Shown piece after piece: positions 1-11,475 of a DNA stretch of 64,000 nucleotides. Numbering within the stretch: position 1 is the first letter of the stretch; the number at the start of each line of letters is the position of its first letter. The DNA comes from Xiphydria camelus. Taxonomy: Eukaryota > Arthropoda > Insecta > Hymenoptera > Xiphydriidae. A program made the position numbers and the translations under genes. The stretch is taken from the NCBI GenBank assembly GCA_963678675.1, contig OY783197.1:1646400-1710399 (forward strand). Direction: 5' to 3'. The notes under the pieces were generated by a model. The model did not search any database, was not told where the DNA came from, and worked only from the letters and a program-made list of their open reading frames with translations.

Positions 1-1540
1 TTTCGCAGAGTTACGGCAGAGTAGGTACTAGATCCCCAGGTCGAGCTACGGCTGGGAAAAGCGCGCGCGCGCGTCTCCCTCAAATTCACCGATAAACGCG
101 GTACCTTCGCCTGACCGTAGTTGACCTGTGAATTTCTCGGCGAATTTCAGCGTTTATTCGGAGATATCGAGCATTTGTTCGCTACGAGGACGTGTAACCG
201 AGAGGAAATACATTTGTAAATATATCCGAGTCACATCCGTCCACATTTCCAATAAACACAGCTCAGTAGAAAACTATCGATCGATAATCGAATCTTCTCC
301 GATATCGCGATTATCGCATAGACGTACGAATCCGTCAAACGCCTCGCCACGTGGCCGCGGATGAGACTCGCCCCTGCATATCGATTGACTGGGAGCAGGG
401 CGTCGTACCGCGTGTCCGACGGGAGGCGTCTCGAAGATTCCGTCCGAGCGACGGGCAAAGGATCGAAGTTTCCGGCTTCGAGAAAGGAGCACGCAGCCGT
501 ATCGTCGGAGCGTTTCTGCGAACTGGAATAGATCGATAATACGGAGAGGATAATTCACCCCCTCCCCCTTCCGCGCTCGCGATTCCATCGCTATTTTCGT
601 TTTCTTCGCATCGGCGCGCGGCACTCGTCCCCGGAGGAGCGAGCTCTCGGTTTCGCACGCCGGACGGACTCTGGCCGCGCGCCAAAACTTTCCAGACAGT
701 TGGGCGCACAACGCGCGACCGCCGGAAGGTTATCGGCTAGGAGGAAGGCTCGTCGCGCGCGCGATGCGCGGAAATAATATTTACAGCGGCCCCCGTCGTA
801 GGCGCGATTTGGAGGCCGACACTCTGAAGTCGAACAGATCGCGCGGCGTTTGGCGATGTTTGGAGAGGCCGATAACGCTGACGCGGCGCGCGGGAGGCTT
901 CCTCCTATCCGAGGCCGCTCCTCCTCCGTTTCCCGCGGTACGCGTGGCGGGAACTTTTCAAGTGCCCGCTCCCTCGCGGCGGCGATCGAGGTTGCGCAAA
1001 TACGTTGATTTACGAAGCCTCTGCTGCCTCTCGAGGCGCTCTGGTTTGATTGTAAACAGTGTTCTTTGAGTGGATCCCTGGCAGGGGGCCCGAGTTGGCC
1101 CCCGATTGACATTGGCGCGCGCCCGGGACGGGGGCCAACTCGGGTATCCCCACTCGGGTAGCGGCGGAGCCAGTTTCTGCCAATGGGTGAGGACGAGTGG
1201 CGGCGCGAGAGTTATCTCCTTCCCTTCCCATTGACCACGCGAAAACACAGACCTCGCAGCGCGCCGTGCAGAGTGAGAAAAACCAACACAGCGTTTCCCC
1301 CCGGCTTATCGCGGCGTTTCTTTTTGCCCCTCTCTTTCGATGTGTCGCCGCCGCCGCTCGACCTCTATACTACTCGAGTTTGCTCTTTCGCTGATCGATG
1401 CTCGATCGGAGGAGCGGGAGGCTGCGACGCGTAGAGTGACAGGTCTCTTGAAGGGGAAGCTTTTCGTTCCCGGCGAGCGATCGGCGTGCGACTGACGAGT
1501 TATTCTTGTCGTTGTTCTCTTTAAGGGGCAATGTGCGTAC
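1..1540. other. CpG-rich block without a supported gene
   Basis: This left-edge block is GC- and CpG-rich compared with the AT-rich DNA to its right, which is the composition of the promoter and first-exon regions elsewhere in this window. Open frames on both strands are short, overlap each other and show no recognisable domain, so I do not call coding sequence. A promoter or 5' exon of a gene to the left, or of the distant secreted-protein gene at 19.8 kb, is possible but unproven. Confidence 0.4.
1089..1144. repeat. GC-rich hairpin, diverged member of the GGCCCC micro-hairpin family
   Basis: A perfect 16-base inverted repeat (cccgagttggcccccg and its complement) encloses a 24-base loop. 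The GTTGGCCCC core and the loop length match the hairpins at 3257, 3446, 10716, 41929 and 49509, although the arm continues differently after GGCCCC. Confidence 0.6.
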
Positions 1541-1851
1541 CGAGAGAAGTAATTAGGTTAAAATGACAAAACGTGTTTGGTTAAATGAGTTTAGTTGATC
1601 TAACCGTAATACTGATCAGTCGAACCAAATATGTATTCAGATATTCTAATAAAGTATTTAAACATTCTAATCAAATATTTAGTTATTCTAAATAATCAGA
1701 TGTTTAATTATTTTAATTAAATAGTTCGTTATTCTAATCAAAAAGTGGTCAGTTTAACCAAACAGATGGAGAGGATCCATATTTCACCAAACAATTTGAT
1801 CGTCATCTCCAAGATTTTGGTTAAATTGTACTAAATTTTTTTCTCACTGGT
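1541..1851. repeat. Family B dispersed element
   Basis: The sequence shares ordered blocks with copies near 9425, 12622 and 12811: gttaaaatgacaaaacg, a 'ctgatcagt..aaccaaat' block, 'aaaaagtggtcagttt', and 'gtctccaagattttggtt'. It ends in a 'ttttctcactgg' terminus like other CACTGAG-type elements here. This copy carries an internal expansion of 'ttattctaat' units around 1640-1740. Confidence 0.7.
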
Positions 1852-2070
1852 GCCCCCCACTTCTTTTCTCTCAATTTTACTCATTTTTTCTATCGCCTCT
1901 TGCAACTCCAATGGACATATTAGGATTTTCCGGGATTCCGAGGATCCGATGTAGGTATGTAATTTCTATGAAAAATTGCATTCACTTATTGTTTCGCAGT
2001 TATTAATACGTAGCTTACATGAGAGAACGTCTGTCTTCTCATTATAAAATCAGCCGTGCTTTGCATAAAG

Positions 2071-2330
2071 ACTGATCCCAGTAAATTTTACCATATTTAT
2101 AATAGAAGAAGAATACATGAGGATTTTCAGATGTTTTTTTCCAGTGAAAATATTAAATCATGACGGCTTACACTACAATTGATTAATTTCTAAGGAAAAA
2201 TTGTTCTTCATCGCAGTGGAAACATCCGAAAATCCTCTTATAATGTATTTATATTTAAAAATTATGTACTTTCTTTTATTGTAAATGCAGTAAACTTTAC
2301 CGATATCAATTTTTCCACGTTGAATGCGAA
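2071..2330. repeat. Family F foldback element
   Basis: The two halves are inverted copies of each other: 'cagtaaattttaccatatttataatag..' on the left and '..ttattgtaaatgcagtaaactttacc' on the right. A second full copy lies at 14073-14335. No coding capacity, so a non-autonomous inverted-repeat element is likely. Confidence 0.7.
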
Positions 2331-3055
2331 TTAGTAGAAGTCTGAAATTCATTTTACACATTTTTCGTACATCGAAGAATGACATACGTTTCGTTAAAAA
2401 ATTTTAATGCGCTAATTTTTGCAAACAAAATAATTGCTGAAATCATACTTGTTTAAAATTTGTCATTTTGAATGTTTCAATTCTAACCTTGATCATAGTG
2501 ATCTGTTTGGCAAAAAATTTGCCCCTCAAAGGGTTAATCCATATTACAGTGTCGTTAGGTTTTATCGCATCGCGCAGCTTCCCGTCGCGACGGAGGTGCA
2601 GATAACGTCTGCCCGCGGAAGCCTCCGCGACGAGGCCGTACCTACAACGTATAAGTTCGCGGCGCGATGGGCGAGATAAGGCGCAAAAACCCGAGTCCTC
2701 GAAGGTGTCTGTCGCGCACCCGTCGGCGAAGCGATTCGGCACGTTCGTCCGCGCCGCTCGAATCGAGATACAATATTTTGTCCGACGCTCAGCTCGGTCA
2801 CCTCGACGAAAGAAAAATCACCGGAGTCCTTGAAACTCGGCACGTCGAGAAATATAGACGCGGAGAGCTCTCTCTCTCTTTCTCTCTCTCCGTTCTCCTG
2901 GATCATTATTTGCACCTAAGCAGTATGCCGGCTGGAATTTGTAGTAAAAAAAGAAGACAAAAAATAGCGTTGGACAAACGTACTCGAAAGTTTTTCATTT
3001 TTGTTTTTTGCTGGTGCGTGGTGCAATTTCGACATCGACCGCATATCACATCAGG
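2331..3055. other. Intergenic, no gene seen
   Basis: The stretch holds a moderately CpG-rich patch (2560-2850) and a CT dinucleotide run near 2866-2891. The short open frames across it have no recognisable domain and overlap on both strands. Confidence 0.4.
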
Positions 3056-3235
3056 GGTTAAACTTATTCGCCAGGAAAGAAACTTGAATCACTATTATCT
3101 CGCTATCTGTATAATACTCTTTTGAAGCTTACATTTTTATCTGCAAAAAGTCATATCAATGCAGGCCAAAAGTCCATAAATAATGAGACAATAGTGATTT
3201 GACTTTCTTTCCTGACGAATAAGTTTAGCTTCATA
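3056..3235. repeat. Family A palindromic MITE
   Basis: Near-full copy of the commonest repeat here. It starts 'taaacttattcgccaggaaa' and ends with the inverted counterpart 'cctgacgaataagttta', so the halves can pair along most of the length. Other copies are at 4867, 22231, 22434, 34702, 34934, 48101, 50222, 54641, 57726, 58085, 61421 and 63466. Confidence 0.85.
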
Positions 3236-3256
3236 ATGGTATATATGTTAAGAGGA

Positions 3257-3304
3257 GGTTGGCCCCTCGCTGCCATTGAAAATAACGCGAACGAGGTTCC
3301 AACC
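3257..3304. repeat. GGCCCC micro-hairpin copy
   Basis: The left arm ggttggcccctcg pairs with cgaggttccaacc on the right with two mismatches. It lies about 190 bp from a second, better-preserved copy in the same orientation. Confidence 0.65.
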
Positions 3305-3445
3305 AACTTTCCGCGTCTACTAGCGCGGATTTTTGCTACATATAAGAGTGTACATATATATTTATATCCCCACGTCAGTCGCAAGTGGAAAATAGCAACG
3401 ATTTCGAAATCGACTGCACAAATACTGCACTTCATCCCACCGGGA

Positions 3446-3498
3446 GAAAGTTGGCCCCTCGCTGCCGTGGAAAGTAACGGAAACGAGGGGCCACTTTC
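3446..3498. repeat. GGCCCC micro-hairpin copy
   Basis: The arms tggcccctcg and cgaggggcca are perfectly complementary, and the stem continues outward as gaaag/ctttc after a one-base bulge. The loop is about 22 bases. Confidence 0.75.
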
Positions 3499-3599
3499 CG
3501 CGACGCCTCGCCCCGAGCTCCGCTCCGAAAGTAGCAGCGTGTAGCATAACAGCCGCGGTATCGCCATTAGAAACGCGATTCGTTGGCCGAGATGCGCCG

Positions 3600-4866
3600 A
3601 CCGGAAGTGGCTACTGTCCTATCGTTAACGATTACTCGTTTTCGCGTCACGTACGTACACCTACGTGCGGACACACGCGTGTATAGGAATCTTCCTCTTC
3701 GCATCTGGCTTTCTGGTATATATCGTATTTATATTGCGTATAAATTGATACGCATATAATTGCGCTTCGTACGTTATCTGCAAAGCACTGAGTTTTTTTT
3801 TAAAATAACGATGACTCGTAAAAAAAATGCGAGTGCTGTTGATGAAGTTTTAAGTTGTTCTAAAATAAGGCCATTTCGATTTGTAAATTTGCGTTCCGTA
3901 GAAATAAATTAACGCTGATAATTGGTATGTTATTTCACGTCGGAAAATGCACCATTTTTGCAATTCTCTATTTCTTCTCGGAAGCTGTATCGTGTGTTTG
4001 TGTCCGGGTTACGCGTACATCTCGCTGGATGATTGTCCGCTGTTATCTTTTGGTACGTTTCCGTTTTCCTAGCGCTGTTGCTTCTTCTTGTTCTCTTTGT
4101 TTTTTTTTTAATAACCGCGAACTTCCTCATTCCGACTGCAATCGGATTTTATTACAGGGGTGATTGAAGGCGTTTAAAGGTTTGTCGATATTTTGTCCAC
4201 TTTTGCATGTTTTGGAGCGTGTGAAAATAACACGATATCGCTGAGATTGAGAGGGGAGGGAGAGAGAAAAGATGAATTTATTGTGGCTTTAAGATCTGAG
4301 CGTTTGCTAAAAACAGAACAATTGTAGTATATAAGAGAGAAAGTAATGATAATAGCAATAATAATATTAATTATAATTAAAAATAAGGAGGAATATAACA
4401 CGATAGTAATAAAATAGTATCATTGACGAGAAGAAGCAGCAAGCAGCAAAAAGATAAGAAAAATAGCGAAAATAACGAGTGAATGGTAAAAAAAAATTAA
4501 AGTAAACAGCAAACCGACAAGGGGTAAATAGTGAAAAGAAATAATAAATAGGAAAAAAGTGATCCATATAAAAAAGGAAATAGTAAAAGAAATTAAAAGG
4601 AAGAGAGAGAGAGAGAGAGAGACACACAGACATTCTAACCGTGTCAAAAACGACGACCCACGTTCCTCGGCGGTGGGACGGTCGTTTGACCCCTCGAATC
4701 GAACGGAAAGACGAAATTGGTTTAGATTGATCGACCTGCAAGCTAGATAGGGACCGCCTCGCTCGTTCATAAGGTAAGTGTACCGAAATCCAATACGGCC
4801 CGTCTAAGCTTCGTTGAATTTTTCAAACTTCTTCTTTGATCGTTCGCCCTTTAAATCGTGTGCTCC
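3600..4866. other. Intergenic; possible 5' untranslated exon ending at 4773
   Basis: No coding gene is seen. At 4771-4779 the sequence AAG|GTAAGTG is a near-ideal 5' splice donor, preceded by a purine-rich stretch with a GA run (4602-4621) and a TATAAAA-like string at about 4567. This could be a non-coding first exon on the plus strand, for example of the gene at 19.8 kb, but nothing in the sequence proves the link. Confidence 0.25.
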
Positions 4867-5045
4867 CATCAGGAAAGAAACTTAACACTCCATTATCTCG
4901 TTATCCGTGAATTTTTGTCGAACATTGATAAGGACTTTATTGTAGGGAAAAATGTAATCTTCAAAAAAGTATCTCACGAATATAGGCAAAAAGTGCATAC
5001 ATAACGAGATAACAGCGACGAAAATTTTCATCCTTACGAGCAAGC
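4867..5045. repeat. Family A palindromic MITE, diverged
   Basis: It retains 'caggaaagaaactt', 'actttattgtag', 'aatcttcaaaaaagtat' and 'aacgagataacag' in the family order. The outermost termini are eroded. Confidence 0.75.
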
Positions 5046-6409
5046 TGGAAATCGTCGCAATTTCTTGGGACGGCTTCTTCCGATATTCAGAACAAGCAAA
5101 CCCGAGTCTTATCTCACGAGTCTTCTGTTTCAATTGATTAAACCATCCCAAGAGCGACGAGTGATACGGTTCACACGCGACGTAAAGTGTCAAACAACTT
5201 TATCAAAAGGGCCGTAGGTCGAGTGTCTTGCCGCGTGAGAGAGAGTGGCTATATAATTACACGAGGTACTACATACTTCGGAGCGGAAACCGAACGTCGA
5301 GGGCCCTCTCTCCTTGAGCCAAGGTCAGCGTCCTGGCGTTGGGGTAGGTCGAAACACTAAAAAACGCGCTGTACGTCTTTTATGGTACCACCCAGGCGCG
5401 TGTCTTGCTACGACCACGTGTCTGGCGAAACGACAAACCAGCTTTTATTTTGGTGGAGGCTCTCAAGCTCGCGCTCGTAATTAACCCTTACCCCGTATAA
5501 AGGTATTTTCGACGCTCTCCGGCCGTAAACCTGGGTCACTTTTCTGAGGCACGTTTTTTGCTAACTTAACGTGTTGGAAAAAATTTGAGAAAATTTACGT
5601 AGCATGTTTGATCTTTGTTCTACAGTTTCATTATGAAGAATTTCTAAAACACCTCGACGAAACTGGAACCGCGACATCAACAAATCGAATAATGAACTGT
5701 GCCGTAATTAAGGGTTAATATTAGGCTAATTTAGGCTAGCTTCATGCGAAACTAGCACCGCCACGTAAAAAATAATAGAAAGCTTCAATATTTTAAGAAA
5801 AGCCCGATGCAGGAATTTCAGGCTATTTTTAGGCTAAAGGAACCCACTAATTCCGATTTAATTCGACGAATCCTTAAAAAAAATGTTAACTTTCAAATGA
5901 AGCGTTCCAATAATAAAAAAAAGGAAATTGAAGCTAGAAAAAATACGCCAAACTGAGAAATTTAAACTGGATGCATAATTTCGCGTCACGAAAAAATGTT
6001 AAAAAATAATTTGTTCGAAAAATTACATAAGCAATCAAACTGTTAACTGACACATGAGATATGTCAAAAAGCACGTTCGTATGCAACGTTCACGACCAAA
6101 ATTTATGGGATGAGGGTTAAATTCGATGCTTTCCGCTTTTTCCTTCCGATGCACATTGACGAGGGAAGGAATCAAACGCGGGAGGTCAGACGGAGAAAGA
6201 AAAAATTCCACTTGATACGACTGTCAATCGGCGCAGATCGCGAGCGACTATCAGAGCGTGTCCGCGGCGAGTTGCATTGATTTTTCATCGATTCCAGTTG
6301 CGATCGCGCGATACCGCCCGCCGGTGTTCATTTACGGAGCGCCGCGGTATATCCCACCTGATCCACCGTCGAAAATCGTGGAAGAAAGAATTCAGTATTT
6401 GCATTAAAA
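5046..6409. other. Intergenic, no gene seen
   Basis: AT-rich sequence with a CpG-rich patch at about 6180-6370. I see no exon, repeat terminus or RNA gene that I can support. Confidence 0.4.
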
Positions 6410-6925
6410 ATATTAGGTCATATTTTTAAGTTCAATTTTCAATCCGCACACATATTCGATATCACGTGAAAAGGAAAATTTCCGAAAAAAATAATTATTC
6501 TCAAAGGTAAAAGTACCTACTCTCTGCAAGATCATGACGTCATCGAAAAGCCACACTGAAACAAAAATTTGCTTCATTCAACTATCGATGAGGTTGAATG
6601 CGGTGAACGTCACGGTGTAATTGTTTCAACTTTAAATTGCTTGCTTCAACTCTTGATTTTTCCTTACACTCGTATGGCATTGAAATAATTGTAGGTACCA
6701 TAAGATTCGTCCTACTAAACTTCACCAATGATCGAACGAAGCAAATATTGTTTCAATGCAGAGCGACGCGCACTTACGTATATACCTTATAAGAGAATGA
6801 CGTAGCGCTGCGTCTTTAAATACCTTTTTTCCAGCTCAAATAAAGCCGAGAATGAAAAATGAAGAAATACAAAGTAAATAATTTTGTTCAAATTTTGCGA
6901 ATCTGCAATAAAAAGAATTAGTCAA
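6410..6925. repeat. Family G element, interrupted
   Basis: The left part (6410-6540) matches the family start 'tcaattt..aatccg..acatattcgatatcac'. The right part (6785-6925) matches its end 'gacgtag.gctgc..' and 'aagtaaataattttgttcaaa'. About 240 bp between them is unlike other copies and probably a later insertion. Confidence 0.6.
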
Positions 6926-8133
6926 GAGACCGAATTCGGTCGAATCGAAAACTACAGTCGGATCACCTATGTTGCCATCGATCGGGGTATGCGTATCTAG
7001 CTATCCATCCCTCTCTGAAAGCACTCCAGATGCATCACACGCGACACCTCGATAATCTCTCCCGTAGGAATAACAAAGGCGTCTGGACTCCTCTGCGGTC
7101 GACGCGTTCGACCTTGGGGATCGAATGTACCTACAGATACCTACTCGCTTCGATCGTTTACGCGTATCTAATGTTCCCATCCGCGTCTGCATCGGTTTAC
7201 ACGACGAATGCCGATCGGTCCACGCCGAGGCTGGTCCGCCGTCTCCTCTCACCATGTACTTCGTATCTCTCTCGCGTCCCTTCCGCCGGTTATCGTACAC
7301 ACAGTTGCGTTCACAGCTCAGCGGGCAAGAATGTTTTTGTCGAGACCGAAGCCCAGGCGCGGCGCAGCCCCAGACAGCCGAATAATTTCGTCTCGTGAGG
7401 CCCGCCTTAGTATTCCCGTGTAGAAATAGTCAGGGATGGCCTTAGTTGAGAAAAGGGGCCCTATAAGGCTGAACTAAGGCTTTTCTGATAAGGGTTTCTT
7501 TATTATTACCTTAGCGAGGCTCTGTCGGGGCTTTTTAAGGTTTCCTTATTTTTAAACTGTATAGCTCTAGTAAGGGCTTATTCAGGGTTTGATAAGGATG
7601 CATTGTTAAGAAATAAGCAGGCTTTGTTTTTCGGAAATTTAGCAGGGCCATGTTGGGACACTTCAAGGCTTCCTTATTGTTAAACTTTGAGAATGCCCAT
7701 ACCTATTGCCCATATGAGAAAGCCAATACTTGGCCAATCTATGGTTCCTGACCGATCATGGGCCAAGAACTGGTCGCCTAGCTTCGGACTATCTCTGGTG
7801 GATTTCTAGGTGCCCGTTATTTTTTATAAAGTAATGGGAATCGATGGTCGGCCGTACTTGAGCCTATGATTGTTAACCAATAGTTTATCAGGATATAACT
7901 TTGGTCGAAGGAATGAACGGTTGCCATTTTTCTACCATTAAAGATATCACATGTTACATGTTTTGAAAATATTATCTTTTAGGTACCCTTAAAATATTTT
8001 ATTAAAAATTGATTTTGATTCTAAAATTCATCAGGAACTCTAGAACTCTTTGAAAAGAACTCAAAATTCTAAACGTAATAGCATTTTTTTCAAAGTGATA
8101 TTTCAACTTCACAAAGATCGCGAGCCGTAGGTA
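6926..8133. other. Intergenic, no gene seen
   Basis: 7000-7400 is CpG-rich. 7440-7690 is rich in recurring 'aaggcttccttatt' and 'taagg' words, which looks like a decayed repeat. No coding feature can be supported. Confidence 0.35.
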
Positions 8134-8423
8134 CACGGAGAAAAATGGAGCTCGAATTAGAAGAAATTCTACAATACTTAAATAGTTGGTTTAAAATATT
8201 AAATTTATATGTTATAGTAAAGTTGAAAAAGATTAATAATTAATAATTTTTAAGTGATCAATTTAGTGAAACTCATTAAATATGAAAAGTTATTTCTCAT
8301 AACTAATAAATTATAAGAAATAACAACTTTAGTATTATTATTTCAAACACTACAATACATTTTTAAATATTTAACTACAGCAGTGTAATTCTCACTTAAA
8401 ACTGAATTCCGTTTTTCTCCGTG
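8134..8423. repeat. MITE with CACGGAGAAAAA termini
   Basis: The left end CACGGAGAAAAATGGA, preceded by TA, is the inverse of the right end TCCGTTTTTCTCCGTG, which is followed by ATA. The interior is about 85% AT and non-coding. The terminus is of the same CAC-G-GAGAAA type as the elements at 31.2-31.9, 35.0 and 45.2 kb. Confidence 0.75.
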
Positions 8424-9424
8424 ATAAGAGAGATAGGATCGTCGTTCTCGATTCTTTCGATTGAAAGCGTCTATAAAGAAACGACGCGTCTAGAGTTTAC
8501 GATTGCACTCGACGGAAGACGGATAAAACGTCGCCTGTAAATAAGAGTGAAATTTTAATAGCCGTTGTCCGAACGCAGCGATACGATTTAGAGATGATGT
8601 GTAAAACGAAATCCGATCTAAGACGATTTAAAGCATCGATCCGCGCCGAAAATTCTCGGCTAACGAGATAAAATCAAGATCGAGCCGGACGCCTTCGCAT
8701 CTATTTCGACGCTGGCAAATAAGAAGATCGTATCTCAATTTTAGGCCAAAATGAGTTAACATCACTTTTCAATATGAGAAATTCTCCTCTTTCAATTAAA
8801 ACCATGATTTCTAAATTATTTTTGTAAATATGTGAATTTAAAAAAAAAAGTAGTTTAGTCGTATCTAAAATATTATATCTATTATGATAAACCTACACGA
8901 CTTTAAACCTACTTTCTGAGAAACTGTCATTATTGAGATACGATGTTTTTATTTGCGAGCGTCGATTTCTTCGTAGCCCTAGGAACGGATTTCCGCGCGC
9001 GTGAAGCGGCCTTAAGGGGTAGGTAGTGAGGCTGGGTATGGGCCCAAGCTCTGGGAATGGTGCGCGGCGCGCCTTCCCATCTCTCTCTCCGTCCCTCGCG
9101 GCCGGTGCAGCACGGTCGCGGAGATAACGCCGTGAAATAAAGATCCGAAGGAAAAGGAAGCAAGAGGAAAACGACGCGCGAGGCGAGTACCGTGCGCCGA
9201 GAAAAATACATTTGCCTCTAAATATAGCCGCGGTCGGGACGGATTTAGAATCCGGCTTCGGGGCTCCTTTTCGGGAGGGAATACGAATGGGAGATGCATG
9301 CGACCCTCGGAGAACGTTTCCACGCTCGCGCTATGCGTCTGCTTATACCTGCATTTTTCGAGATTCTCGCAAAAATCGAAATCTTTCGAATTGATCGCCA
9401 GACCACCCTTTATTTTATGTATAT
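8424..9424. other. Intergenic, no gene seen
   Basis: AT-rich except for a CpG-rich patch at 8990-9330. No supported gene. Confidence 0.35.
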
Positions 9425-9602
9425 CGAGGAAAATAATTAGGTTAAAATGACAAAACGCGTCGAGTTATTATTGTAACCAAAATATTGACCAGTTGAACCA
9501 AATATTTAGTCATTCTAACTAAAAAGTGGTCAGTTTACCAAACAGTTTGATCATCGTCTCCAAGATTTTGGTTAAATTGACCAACTTTTTTATCTCTGTG
9601 TA
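9425..9602. repeat. Family B dispersed element
   Basis: Compact copy without the internal expansion found at 1541-1851. It keeps 'gttaaaatgacaaaacgcg', 'aaaaagtggtcagttt' and 'gtctccaagattttggtt' in order. Confidence 0.75.
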
Positions 9603-10085
9603 GCATTGCACGCTGATTACGAAAAGCGTTGTTATAGGCACGTTATCTCAAAAACAATGAAATATCGACGATTTTACGGAGAAGAAAATATAATATTATT
9701 CATGTAAAATCATTGACATCTCTTTATTCCTTCGAGATTTCTTCGATAAATGAGTGAATTTCGAAATTAGCGTGAAAAAATACATTCCATAAGGTGATTC
9801 AAACTTCGATTAAGGAGATCTTAATTTAGGTGAAAAATCAAAATTTCAAGAATCGATCGCTCGACCACCCTATTTCGTGTTTTTTTTTTCTCGTGCTGAC
9901 TGCAAAAAGCACTATTATCGGCTCGATATCTCAAAGGGAATATAAGATATCGACGGTTTTACTCACGAGATGATTTTTTCACATAAAATCATCGATATCT
10001 CGCTGTCTATTCCAAACTCCTTTGATGAATTCACGATTTTTGGAATCGGCGTGAAAAAATACGTCGGATAGGCTTGTCGAGAGAT
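9603..10085. repeat. Two degenerate direct copies of one sequence (family N)
   Basis: 9605-9790 and 9895-10065 share an ordered set of words: 'gattac/gactgc.aaaa.agc', 'atatcgacg.ttttac', 'cat.taaaatcat.gacatctc', and 'gcgtgaaaaaatac'. A third, partial copy lies at about 38615-38780 in an intron of the four-transmembrane gene. Confidence 0.6.
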
Positions 10086-11004
10086 TTCGATTTTCACCAA
10101 AAAAGGCAACGCGCCAGCAATCCGAATTATCCCACGATTTCCATTCGCGTGTCTCGCAGAGGGCGTTTTTCGAACGCTCGAAAATTGGGCTTCGACGAAT
10201 GTCAAAATCGCTCGGCCGCGAGAAGATCGTTAAAATCCACTGCCGAAGAGATATCCCGCCGATCACTCGAAGAGCCGCTCATAAAGCGGTACCGGCGGCT
10301 CGAGAGCCGCGTTTCGAAAGAGTCTCGGGCGGCGCCGCGGCGCGCGAAAGCCTTCCAGTCGCCCGCGGACTCGTTAGTCAGGGCCGAGAGACAGGTGGCG
10401 GCCGACGATCGCCAGAGTATCGCGATCGACGGTCGAAAGCGGAGGCCATCTGGAGCGGCGCCAAAATTTTAATTCCTTCGACCCGAAAGAACTTTTGCGG
10501 CGGATTACGCTTCAACCTTCTTGGCGGCGCGCCAGACGTGTTGCAAGCGCCATCTGGAATTGCCCAGATCGAAATTCGCGCGAGCACTTCGATGACACGG
10601 ACGCGGGAGTCCTTCTTTTCGCAGCTTCCGAAGTGACGTATCTTTTTGGAGGTCTCGGTCGAGCGCAAAGAGAGTCCGCGTATCGAGTTTACGAGCTTAT
10701 TTGGGGGATGGAAGGCAGTTGGCCCCTCGTTGCCATTGTGATAAATGGGAACGAGGGGCCAAGTTGCCTCTCGTCTTTTCTTTTTCGATTGAATGGCGTG
10801 ACGAGTCTCTCATTCTCATTGTCAGTCGACTTTGCCTCGACTTCTCGCGCGCGTGTACGCATTCCACGCTCATAATTATGAAGCTTACAATCGAGAGCAA
10901 AGACGCGTGTCAAGCCTGCCCCAGTGTGAGTCACGAGTCTGGCGGGCTTTATTCATCTGAATTTCGACGTGTAATTATTCCGTCGATGTACGCTAATTAG
11001 ACTC
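10086..11004. other. CpG-rich intergenic stretch
   Basis: 10190-10660 is CpG-rich with overlapping open frames on both strands and no recognisable domain. It contains the micro-hairpin listed at 10716. Confidence 0.35.
10716..10768. repeat. GGCCCC micro-hairpin copy, best paired
   Basis: TTGGCCCCTCGT pairs perfectly with ACGAGGGGCCAA. Inside the loop, gCCATT and AATGGg pair again, and the outer flanks ggca/ttgcc also correspond, giving a stem of about 24 pairs with small interruptions. Confidence 0.8.
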
Positions 11005-11475
11005 TGTTTACACTTCTGAAAGTTTCGTTTGAAATTTAAGTGAAATTAACCGAAGCAATTATTAATCACGTTTGTATTTAAAATGTCATACGAAATAATA
11101 AATTGTTATGTCTGTGATGTCCTTTTGCATTGAATTTTAGTCCAAAAAATAAATTTTCAAACAGTATAACTATTCAAGTACCTACTATTGAAAATTTAGG
11201 TTCTTTCGATGCTGAAGATTTAAACCATTTTTAACAGTGTAAATTCACGCGCGGTTTGATACCGGCACTGTTAACAATGTAGTTTGAAATTTGAGTGATA
11301 ATAACCAAAGCAATTATTAACCATATTCGTATCCAAAATAACTTCTTATGTTTGTGATGTTCTGTTGTTTTGAATTTTAGTCAAAAAATGAATCAAGAGA
11401 CAATATAAGCATTCAAGTACTATTGAAAATCCAGGTTCTTGGATTATTAAAATTCAAATGACTTTTGACAGTGTA
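11005..11475. repeat. Direct duplication of about 230 bp
   Basis: The units at about 11022-11245 and 11277-11475 share 'gtttgaaattt.agtga.a.taacc.aagcaattattaa', 'tgtgatgt.c', 'gaattttagtc' and 'tattgaaaat..aggttctt' in the same order and orientation. Both end in 'acagtgta', so each may be one insertion of the same element. Confidence 0.6.

Noticed and set aside
3236..3544. Conserved peptide motif W-P-L-A-A ... N-E-G-P seen in several small frames
   Set aside because: The motif is produced by translating the palindromic GGCCCC micro-hairpin in the same frame. It appears on both strands and is not a protein family.
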